This document shows positions 1 through 5,552 of a stretch of DNA of 5,552 bases, in pieces. Position 1 is the stretch's first letter; each line of letters opens with the position of its first letter. The translations under genes and the position numbers were made by a program. Source of the stretch: Roseivirga sp. UBA6061 (lineage in GTDB: Bacteria; Bacteroidota; Bacteroidia; Cytophagales; Cyclobacteriaceae); NCBI GenBank assembly GCA_002427745.1, contig DIYF01000058.1, positions 5,811 through 11,362 on the forward strand. Reading direction: 5' to 3'. A model generated the notes under the pieces. The model did not search any database and was not told the DNA's origin. It saw nothing but the letters and a program-made list of their open reading frames with translations.

Positions 1-17
1 TTATTGGTTATTGGTTA
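1..17. repeat. Short heptamer tandem repeat (TTATTGG, about 2.4 copies)
   Basis: Two perfect TTATTGG units at 1-7 and 8-14 are followed by TTA at 15-17. The tract starts at the window edge, so its true copy number is unknown. Its core ATTGGT also occurs in the octamer repeat at the right edge of the window. Bases 18-64, between this tract and the next repeat, hold no gene, hairpin or other recognisable signal apart from a T6 run at 52-57. Confidence 0.7.
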
Positions 18-64
18 GGGTGAAACGAGGGTCTACTTCTCCGGTTCTGCATTTTTTATAAGGT

Positions 65-138
65 CTCTCAAGTCTAAAATCTGTCATCTTCAGTCTGTTC
101 TCCAGTCTCTTTTATCTATCGTCTAAAGCCTAATATCT
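65..138. repeat. Degenerate repeat with strict 7-nt phase, 11 units
   Basis: Read on the plus strand, units starting at 65, 72, 79, 86, 93, 100, 107, 114, 121, 128 and 135 each begin with an NTCT-like tetramer. These are CTCT, GTCT, ATCT, ATCT, GTCT, CTCC, CTCT, ATCT, GTCT, GCCT and ATCT. No indel breaks the phase, while the last three bases of each unit vary freely. On the coding (minus) strand it reads as AGAT/AGAC-type units. The last unit overlaps the stop codon of the upstream secreted-protein gene (137-139), so the tract begins where coding ends. It occupies the place where a terminator would be expected, but no stable hairpin was found. Heptameric short tandem repeats are known in other bacterial groups; assignment to a named family is not possible here. 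Confidence 0.75.
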
Positions 139-3100
139 AAGTTGTCGGTACCTGGCTCGTCTTGTTGTTATTCTTGCGCTGAAATTCATTCCTGTCAACA
201 GCATTGATCACTCCGTCCAGATTGAAGTCTCCATTGGTGGTATTGTAGACAAAGGCTACTCCATTCTGGCTGCGCCAGGTAGTTAAATCTGTACCATCTA
301 CATCGCCATCACCGTCTGCATCCCCGGCAGGCATAGCAAATTTTCCTGTTGACAGCGTGGTCAGGGCCGTGGTGTTCTGATAGGTGTTGGCCGAAATGCT
401 GGTAAAATCTATACTATAAGTACCTCCGCTTTCCGAAATAGCATTGGCTGACATGATGGGCAGATGGTTTCTGTGATAGATCACGACAAAGAAACCGGAA
501 CCTGTATTCCCACTGAGGGATACCGACAGATCACTCGTTCCATCAGTTGCCTTGATACTACCATCCTTCATCAGAAAACCGGCTGCCGAACCCACCCTGG
601 TAGACTTCAGTGCTGCAGCTGCGGAAGCCGCCTCTCTTAGCTCCACAAGTACCCAGTCGACTGCATTGGCCGGGATACCCGAAGCTGTACCTCCGGAATG
701 TCCGTTGACGCTATAGGGCTGGGTGGTAGGAATGCTGGCATTGAGCGTGGTATTGAGATCGGTACCATTATAGGCCCCTTCCAGAAAAACCGAAGCTGCC
801 ACGGTTACAGTAGTGGGAGCATTGTTCGCAGCAGAAATTCTTACATTATCTATAATGGCCTCTTCGGAACCATCTGTTGTGGCAATATGGACCCTGATGG
901 ACATATTAGAGGCACCGGAGGGAATAGGAAATGTGAAAGTATGATCTGAAAGTGTTTGCGATAGTTTCGTACCGATTTCATCGCTACTGATACCATCCAG
1001 ATCTGTATCTTCCAGCCACTCTCCTGAATCATCACCCGGGTCACTGTCATCACCATAGAAGGCTCCTGCAATGGAGTAGGTACCATCATCTACATTAGCG
1101 ACAGCTGTAGGGATAGCACCCACACTATTGGCCCCCGTGGCGATATCCGCATCAAAAGCATACTCAATTTTGATGAAATCATCTGTTTCATATCGCAGTG
1201 GCTCAGCACTATTGGCCCCTAGCAGCAATTGCACTCTGGCCGTACCGTCACGGTAACTCGTTACATCGACCGTTTTAAAAACCACATATACATGGCCTCC
1301 GTCAGCTCCCACAGATAAGGGGTTTTTTGGAAATTCATCCAGGTCCTCTCCCCCCAGAACGAAGTTTCCATCTGAGCCGGAATAGTCGGCAAAGAAACTC
1401 GAACTACTCAGCCCCTGGGGGTTCGCCACCAGGTCAAACCTGGTGAAATAGTCGAAGCCATCCAGAAAGTCATTGAACCTGTAGCGGGAGCCCTGACCAT
1501 CTGTTTCAAAGGATTCTGTTAGTAATGACACAAAGCTGCCATCGGCCGGTAGCGCCACAACAGGCCCCTGAATAGCGCTTTCCACGGCATTCCCGGGCTG
1601 CTTGCCATCCATTGGCGTCACCTCAAAGCTCAGAAACTTAGTGGCATCGCCATCCTGAGGTACATAAAACTGATTAATGGCTCCGCTGATAGCGGCCTTA
1701 TTGGTACCGCTCACATCGTCTGAGCGATACCACTGGTAAGTGGAGCCACTTTCCAGGTCACCATCGCCATCCGCATAAGTGTAGGCCCCGGTTAGTGTGG
1801 CACTGGTTTTTAAAATGCCTGAGAAAGAGACAGCCGAAGCTGAGGGTGCCTGATTGGGTCCGGTAAGACAATTGGTATCACCGCCAACTCCGGAGGTAAA
1901 GCCTGTAGCATCACTGGATTCATAATTAAAATCCTGCATGTATTGGATCAGGGCAGTGGCGTTCGCTGAACATCGGTATCTCCAGTTGTCTACATGACTT
2001 GAAGTAAGGTAAGCATTGGTACCCTCAGTCAATCCGTTAGGAACGCTGGAGTTGGTCGCATCACTTCCAGGGCTGGATAAGTATCCGCTCCCGTCAAAAT
2101 TAAATGCGTATACAAAAGAGGGGCTGGCTTCGGTACCCTGAAATATGATCACCTGGTCGCCATCAGAAGACAGATCAAAGTCTCCGCTGGTCCGGATAGC
2201 TGTACCCACACTGGCTGCGACAGACCCGTTATCTGCATTGGTGATTACAACTTCTGTTCCGGCAACCAGAGAACTGGTGCTGCTCCACTGGATGATGCCC
2301 TCATCTGATGCTCCGGTAGTCTGAAATGCTCCTGCATTGGCATCCCAGCCTTTATCAGTAAAGAAGATAGTCGTATTAGCTGCGATGTTAACAAAGGACA
2401 CAAAGGAAAAAGCATCAGGACTATCTGAACTGGCCGAGGCAATGGCCATTTCGCCAGCACTAAGGACAGTAGCCGTACTTCCTTCTTCGGCAGAAATCCG
2501 AATATTATCCACAATGACTTCTTCTGAGCCGTCTGTGGTAGCAATATGAATTCTGACAGACATTTTTTCTGCTCCGGCAGGCACACTAAAGGTGAAATCA
2601 TGATCAGTCAGCACATTTCCGAGTTTGGGGCCACTCTCATCGGAAGATGAGCCGTCTAAATCCGTGTCCTCAAGCCATTCCCCCGAATCATCCAGAGGAT
2701 CTGAGTCATCTCCGTAAAAAGCTCCGGCAATGGCATAGGTACCATCATCGATGTCCGTATCATTTGCCGGTACAGCACCCACCGTATTGGCTCCCGTGGC
2801 AATATCAGAGTCAAAGGCATATTCAATTTTGATAAAGTCATCCGTTTCATACCGGAGAGGCTCTGCACTATTGGCCCCTAACAGCAACTCTACTTTAGCA
2901 GTGCCTCCCTGATAAGCAGATATATCTACCGTCTGCAAGACGATATATACATGCCCTCCATCTGCCCCTACGGATAATGGGTTTTCAGGAAATTCGTCCA
3001 AATCTTCTCCACCCAAAACAAAGTTTCCTTCATGGCCGGAGTAAGTACTAAAAAAGTTGTAGTCCGCACCCGAAACCTGATAAGGACCCTCAGGAAAATT

Positions 3101-3343
3101 GGTGAGGTTGAAGCGGGTAAAAACATCTTGTCTGTCACTGAAAAAATTTGCCTGATAGCGGGTTCCATCACCATCCGTTTCAAAGGTCTCGGTCAGCAGC
3201 AGTGTAAAGGCGTGGTCTCTGACGTGGACACTTCGAAAACTAACCAGACTGATCAGTAACAGAAAAACGATAAGAGATTGAGGTCTCAGTCGCTTCAACC
3301 GGGAGAAAAGCAACGAAGACCAAAGTAGTAGTGTTTTGGTCAT
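137..3343 (-). CDS. Secreted multidomain protein with duplicated module and C-terminal dockerin-like domain
   Basis: This 1068-aa protein is probably exported; its function is unknown. Residues 1-37 form a long signal sequence (basic RLKRLR, then hydrophobic LIVFLLLISLVSF). ATG at 3343 is the only nearby Met. A TTG at residue 16 (3298-3296) would give a more standard signal peptide and is an alternative start. Next come a beta-rich module (48-284), an 'FTDKGW' module (about 294-495), an Ig-like domain (about 498-597, TYQWYRSDD...FEVTP), a second copy of the first module (606-837), the Bacteroidota 'VFLEGAY...DWVLVELR...YHRNHLPIMS' module (852-1000), and a dockerin-like pair of EF-hand loops (about 1008-1050: DADGDGDVDGTD, DFNLDGVINAVD). 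The chain ends in NNNKTSQVPTT. The only cysteines, C458 and C492, could form a disulfide. No catalytic motif was seen, so adhesive, matrix or binding roles are plausible. The gene lies about 100 bp after a regulator on the same strand. Confidence 0.92.
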   Translation of the reverse strand: MTKTLLLWSSLLFSRLKRLRPQSLIVFLLLISLVSFRSVHVRDHAFTLLLTETFETDGDGTRYQANFFSDRQDVFTRFNLTNFPEGPYQVSGADYNFFSTYSGHEGNFVLGGEDLDEFPENPLSVGADGGHVYIVLQTVDISAYQGGTAKVELLLGANSAEPLRYETDDFIKIEYAFDSDIATGANTVGAVPANDTDIDDGTYAIAGAFYGDDSDPLDDSGEWLEDTDLDGSSSDESGPKLGNVLTDHDFTFSVPAGAEKMSVRIHIATTDGSEEVIVDNIRISAEEGSTATVLSAGEMAIASASSDSPDAFSFVSFVNIAANTTIFFTDKGWDANAGAFQTTGASDEGIIQWSSTSSLVAGTEVVITNADNGSVAASVGTAIRTSGDFDLSSDGDQVIIFQGTEASPSFVYAFNFDGSGYLSSPGSDATNSSVPNGLTEGTNAYLTSSHVDNWRYRCSANATALIQYMQDFNYESSDATGFTSGVGGDTNCLTGPNQAPSASAVSFSGILKTSATLTGAYTYADGDGDLESGSTYQWYRSDDVSGTNKAAISGAINQFYVPQDGDATKFLSFEVTPMDGKQPGNAVESAIQGPVVALPADGSFVSLLTESFETDGQGSRYRFNDFLDGFDYFTRFDLVANPQGLSSSSFFADYSGSDGNFVLGGEDLDEFPKNPLSVGADGGHVYVVFKTVDVTSYRDGTARVQLLLGANSAEPLRYETDDFIKIEYAFDADIATGANSVGAIPTAVANVDDGTYSIAGAFYGDDSDPGDDSGEWLEDTDLDGISSDEIGTKLSQTLSDHTFTFPIPSGASNMSIRVHIATTDGSEEAIIDNVRISAANNAPTTVTVAASVFLEGAYNGTDLNTTLNASIPTTQPYSVNGHSGGTASGIPANAVDWVLVELREAASAAAALKSTRVGSAAGFLMKDGSIKATDGTSDLSVSLSGNTGSGFFVVIYHRNHLPIMSANAISESGGTYSIDFTSISANTYQNTTALTTLSTGKFAMPAGDADGDGDVDGTDLTTWRSQNGVAFVYNTTNGDFNLDGVINAVDRNEFQRKNNNKTSQVPTT
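833..1528 (-). repeat. Internal duplicated module, copy 2 (residues 606-837)
   Basis: This is the second copy of the beta-rich module of the secreted protein. Hand alignment with copy 1 gives a constant 553-residue offset over the last 183 residues with no gap and about 77% identity. The N-terminal part is looser and 5 residues shorter. Motifs kept exactly in both copies include GNFVLGGEDLDEFP, NPLSVGADGGHVY, GANSAEPLRYETDDF and HIATTDGSEE. An acidic stretch (residues 764-784) rich in Asp/Glu is kept except at one position and could bind Ca2+. Confidence 0.9.
2492..3202 (-). repeat. Internal duplicated module, copy 1 (residues 48-284)
   Basis: This is the first copy of the module, directly after the signal sequence. 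It opens with TETFETDGDG and closes with VDNIRIS, a layout typical of beta-sandwich, lectin- or CBM-like extracellular domains that end in a 'DNIRI' strand. That fold assignment is inference from sequence style. The acidic stretch at residues 211-231 matches copy 2 at all but one or two positions. Confidence 0.9.
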
Positions 3344-3349
3344 TGTCAG

Positions 3350-3365
3350 TGGAGTTATTACTCCA
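3350..3365. promoter_or_regulatory. Perfect inverted repeat just upstream of the secreted-protein start
   Basis: On the coding strand it reads TGGAGTAATAACTCCA: two perfect 6-nt arms around an AATA centre. It ends 6 nt before the ATG at 3343. In mRNA it would make a small hairpin beside the ribosome landing site and would hold the only GGAG of the leader in its 5' arm. In DNA it could be a dimer-binding site. No function is shown, and a 6-bp stem is short enough to arise by chance. Confidence 0.35.
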
Positions 3366-3407
3366 ACAATGATCTATATAAGCTGATTATTAAATACTTA
3401 GAAAGGG

Positions 3408-3440
3408 CAGACAACAAGCAGACAGCGATCAGACAAAGAG
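3408..3440. promoter_or_regulatory. Three CAGACA direct repeats at exact 11-bp spacing
   Basis: CAGACA occurs at 3408-3413, 3419-3424 and 3430-3435. The repeat period is 11 bp, close to one helical turn, so all copies face the same side of the DNA. The array lies between the regulator stop (3448) and the secreted-protein start (3343), about 65-92 nt upstream of that start. This is a sensible place for an activator or repressor array. It could instead be a decayed simple repeat. No clear TTTG / TAnnTTTG promoter pair was seen around it. Confidence 0.4.
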
Positions 3441-3447
3441 ATTCCAC

Positions 3448-5223
3448 TTACAATCTGACCAGGAAATCCTCCAGATCTTTGTTGTCTTCGAAGTGAAATT
3501 TCTGTCTGAGCCTGTGCTTGGCTCTCACCACACTGTTTCTTGAAATATTTAAAATACCACCAATTTCTTTATTGGATAACGATATTTTTATTAATGCAAT
3601 TAACCGTTGTTCGTACATGGTGGCTTCAGCCTCAAGCTTTTCATTTATCCGATCAAAAAAACCGGGGAACAGCGCATCGAAATAGAGCCTGAAGGCCGTC
3701 CAGTCTTTCTCTTCATTGATAGTGGAACGCAACTTTTCAATCAGGGAATCAAGCTCCTCCCGCTCTTCCTGAGAGCTGGAAATTTTCGATTCAAGCTGTT
3801 GCCTCTTGCTCTCGAGTTCCTCATTTTTTGACAAGAGCTGATTGGCGTATTGCACCAGTCTCATCTTCTCTGCCTCAAATTCACTGGACCTCAGCCGGAC
3901 CTCTTTTTGTGCTATCTCAAAGTCCTTTTGTTTGATCACCAGCTTGTTCCTCAGTTGTTTTCTTTTCCACAGAGCCCAGGCAATTATCAGCAATATCAGA
4001 GCTAAGGCTCCGGCCAGTTGCTGATTTCTCTGTGAGATTTTCAGGTCTTTGAGCTCGTTTTCGCTAGACCTGAGTTGATTTTCGTTCTCAAGTTTCTCGA
4101 ACTCATACTCAGCGGTTAACTCTGCCAGCTTGCTGCGGTTTGCTTTGGCAATAAGGGTATCTTTCAGGGTTATCAGCTCTTTCTGAACCTCCAGTGCCTT
4201 CCTGAAGTTTCTCTGTCCTTCAAACAATCTGACCCTGAGGTCATGAATTTCAGATAGCAAAACCTCATTGTTATAGGCCTTTGCAATTTCAAGTGCTTCT
4301 GAAAGCAAGGGCTGAGCCCGTGATAGCTTATCTGTATCAATGAACAATTCTGATTTATAACGCAGGCCACGTGCATAACCCAGGCTATCTCCTGTCGCTA
4401 TTCTCAGGTCCAGAGACTTATCATAAGACTTTTCGGCTTCTTCCCTATTACCGGATTTCGCATAAGAAAAGCCCAGGTTTTGAAACGACACCGCCAACTG
4501 TGTCCGTAGGTTCAGCTGATTAAAAAAGTCAATGGCCTTTTTGTGGTGATCAATAGACAGCCCATAGTTCTTTCTGTTCAGCTCAATAATACCAAGATTC
4601 CCATGAATCTGCCCCTGACGATGTATCAGGTTACTTGCTGCGGCAATCTCCAGTGCCTGCAATAAGAACTTCTCAGCCTCATCAAAGTCTTTCAGCATCT
4701 GATTGATTACCCCGATATTCATCAGATAAGTCAGTTCCAGGTCAGCATTTTCAATGGCCCTGGCATACTCTACTCCTTCGACATGATTCTCATAGGCCAA
4801 AGCATACTCCCCTTTATTGATATATAAAGCACCCAACCCCAGTTTCCCGTAAGCAAGGGCCTCTTCATGGTTGATGCGTTCGGCAAAAGCGATAGACTCA
4901 ATGTAGGATTTTCTGGATTCAGCAAATTTGGACTGAAACATCAGGAGGGTGCTTCGAATCATCTGAGCCATGCATTTTCCTTCATCATAATCAAGGTCGT
5001 CACTTTGTTGAATGGTTGCTTTGAGGAGGCTGTCTGCCTCTGTATGAGAGATGTAAATCAGCCCTCGGGCCATTTTGTTCTGGATGTCAATTCTGTCCCT
5101 GCCGGATGTTTCTGGGAGTAAAGCTCGCAGGCTGTCTACCTGTGCCTGCGGTAATGCCGAGTATGAGAAAAGTACAAAAAGTAACCCGGCAAAAGAGCTG
5201 ATTCGGAGCGGAGTTCTGCGCAT
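3448..5223 (-). CDS. Membrane-bound TPR regulator with cytoplasmic LuxR-like HTH
   Basis: The 591-aa protein is a probable one-component transcription regulator. ATG at 5223 is preferred; a TTG three codons upstream (5232) is possible but would leave GGAG inside the gene. Residues 1-28 are a signal peptide (FAGLLFVLFSYSALPQA). Seven TPRs span about 83-355 in an exact 40-residue register (S91, G131, G171, G211, G251, S291, V331), with a weaker repeat near 51. A charged helix (about 358-400), a single membrane helix (about 403-419, LAGALALILLIIAWALW) followed by KRKQLRNK, and a long coiled coil (about 421-503) come next. The C-terminus has the conserved W508/F511/F515/P520 region, then the HTH (about 536-577: LSNKEIGGILNIS, SVVRAKHRLRQKF). 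The expected topology is periplasmic TPR sensor, cytoplasmic DNA binding. The order matches a common Bacteroidota regulator type; ligand and targets are unknown. It lies 18 nt after the small HTH gene. Confidence 0.9.
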   Translation of the reverse strand: MRRTPLRISSFAGLLFVLFSYSALPQAQVDSLRALLPETSGRDRIDIQNKMARGLIYISHTEADSLLKATIQQSDDLDYDEGKCMAQMIRSTLLMFQSKFAESRKSYIESIAFAERINHEEALAYGKLGLGALYINKGEYALAYENHVEGVEYARAIENADLELTYLMNIGVINQMLKDFDEAEKFLLQALEIAAASNLIHRQGQIHGNLGIIELNRKNYGLSIDHHKKAIDFFNQLNLRTQLAVSFQNLGFSYAKSGNREEAEKSYDKSLDLRIATGDSLGYARGLRYKSELFIDTDKLSRAQPLLSEALEIAKAYNNEVLLSEIHDLRVRLFEGQRNFRKALEVQKELITLKDTLIAKANRSKLAELTAEYEFEKLENENQLRSSENELKDLKISQRNQQLAGALALILLIIAWALWKRKQLRNKLVIKQKDFEIAQKEVRLRSSEFEAEKMRLVQYANQLLSKNEELESKRQQLESKISSSQEEREELDSLIEKLRSTINEEKDWTAFRLYFDALFPGFFDRINEKLEAEATMYEQRLIALIKISLSNKEIGGILNISRNSVVRAKHRLRQKFHFEDNKDLEDFLVRL

Positions 5224-5241
5224 AAACTCCAATATAAAAAT

Positions 5242-5520
5242 TTAGCCCAGACTTTGAACGACCTCCATCCAACCACTGGCAGGGTCCAAAGAGAGCTTTT
5301 TTCTCAACCGATGCTTTGCTTTTTTCACACTGTCAGGAGTGATATTCAGGAGCGTAGCAATTTCCTTAGTCGAAAGATTTGATTTCAGATAAGTGCATAA
5401 ACGCAGGTCATAGGGAGTCAGGGCCGGGTGCCGGTCTTTTAACTTCCGCTGAAAAAGACTGTTGGCGGTTTCCAGCTCCAGTATCAGGCGATCCATTAAA
5501 TGTCTTTCCAGTGCAGTCAT
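5242..5520 (-). CDS. Stand-alone small LuxR-like HTH protein (possible remnant of a larger regulator)
   Basis: This 92-aa protein is almost only a DNA-binding domain. Residues 1-30 are a charged helix ending in FQRKLKDRHP. Residues 33-76 are the HTH (LTPYDLRLCTYLKSNLSTKEI..LLNIT, SVKKAKHRLRKKL). In Bacteroidota this HTH type normally sits at the end of long sensor proteins with TPR or beta-propeller domains. Here no sensor, signal peptide or membrane helix is present. The start at 5520 is firm on the upstream side because an in-frame TAA lies two codons before the ATG (5524-5526); ATG at 5496 is a weaker alternative. The gene is 18 nt from the next regulator and probably co-transcribed with it. 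Either it is a genuine single-domain regulator or accessory, or the surviving 3' end of a larger gene broken at the octamer repeat. Confidence 0.75.
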   Translation of the reverse strand: MTALERHLMDRLILELETANSLFQRKLKDRHPALTPYDLRLCTYLKSNLSTKEIATLLNITPDSVKKAKHRLRKKLSLDPASGWMEVVQSLG

Positions 5521-5526
5521 GGCTTA

Positions 5527-5552
5527 GTGAATTGGTGAATTGGTGAATTGGT
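5527..5552. repeat. Octamer tandem repeat (GAATTGGT), three perfect copies, running off the window
   Basis: GAATTGGT is repeated perfectly at 5529-5536, 5537-5544 and 5545-5552, preceded by GT from a partial unit. It starts 7 bp upstream of the small HTH gene's ATG, so it fills that gene's immediate leader. A multi-copy perfect octamer can change copy number by slippage and so shift promoter or leader spacing. The full length lies outside the window. Its ATTGGT core is shared with the repeat at 1-17. Confidence 0.85.

Noticed and set aside
18..64. Possible terminator at the T6 run (52-57)
   Set aside because: No GC-rich hairpin precedes the T run on the plus strand, and on the minus strand it would be an A run.
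65..138. CRISPR-like array
   Set aside because: The units are 7 nt and degenerate, with no repeat/spacer architecture and no cas genes nearby.
698..949. Plus-strand open frame of 83 codons with some Gly-rich stretches
   Set aside because: It is antisense to the second duplicated module and the start of the VFLEGAY region. The Gly-rich content is a by-product of the sense codons.
2245..2601. Open frame of 118 codons overlapping the secreted-protein gene on the same strand
   Set aside because: It lies wholly inside the 1068-aa gene in another frame. The main frame there encodes a clear extracellular module with recognisable motifs, and this translation shows none.
137..3343. Secreted protein as a nuclease, protease or glycoside hydrolase
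   Set aside because: No catalytic motif of these classes was found in any domain. The modules look like binding or structural domains only.
3366..3407. Possible Bacteroidota-type promoter around TATTTAATAATC / TATATAG upstream of the secreted-protein gene
   Set aside because: The region is AT-rich, but no TAnnTTTG box with a TTTG box at proper spacing could be matched convincingly.
4867..5121. Plus-strand open frame of 84 codons inside the TPR regulator
   Set aside because: It is antisense to a well-supported TPR region with exact 40-residue periodicity. No recognisable domain or leader was seen, so it is read as a shadow.
5227..5230. GGAG before the TPR regulator as a Shine-Dalgarno site
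   Set aside because: It is only 3 nt from the ATG at 5223, too close for normal function, and it overlaps the alternative TTG start. Such sites are in any case little used in Bacteroidota.

Overview
The window looks like part of a Bacteroidota chromosome, most probably from the Cytophagales or a close relative. This is a family-level judgement made from memory of protein types; no database was searched. Three things suggest it: a C-terminal 'VFLEGAY ... DWVLVELR ... YHRNHLPIMS' module followed by a dockerin-like domain, TPR–transmembrane–coiled-coil–HTH regulators, and weak or absent Shine-Dalgarno sequences. Base composition is moderate, somewhat below 50% GC by eye.

All three supportable genes lie on the minus strand, so the window reads from right to left. 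A 32-bp leader at the right edge (5521-5552) carries an octamer tandem repeat. Next is a 92-aa stand-alone HTH protein (5242-5520). Eighteen bases later comes a 591-aa membrane-bound TPR/HTH regulator (3448-5223), probably in the same transcript. An intergenic gap of about 100 bp (3344-3447) holds three CAGACA hexamers spaced exactly 11 bp apart and a perfect 16-bp inverted repeat just before the next start codon. The last gene (137-3343) encodes a 1068-aa secreted multidomain protein with an internally duplicated module of about 235 aa and a C-terminal dockerin-like domain. Beyond its stop codon lies a strictly 7-nt-phased degenerate repeat (65-138), then 46 bp with nothing recognisable, then a short TTATTGG tandem repeat at the left edge.

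A plausible reading, which is inference, is a small surface-sensing and expression unit. The large regulator would sense something in the periplasm through its TPR solenoid and pass the signal across one membrane helix to a cytoplasmic coiled coil and HTH. The small HTH protein has a very similar recognition helix and could share, compete for or modulate the same DNA site. The secreted dockerin-tailed protein is the obvious neighbouring candidate target, with phased hexamers in its leader as a candidate operator. No enzyme active site, phage, IS, CRISPR, tRNA or rRNA signal was seen. No convincing factor-independent terminator or Bacteroidota-type promoter (TTTG / TAnnTTTG) could be identified.
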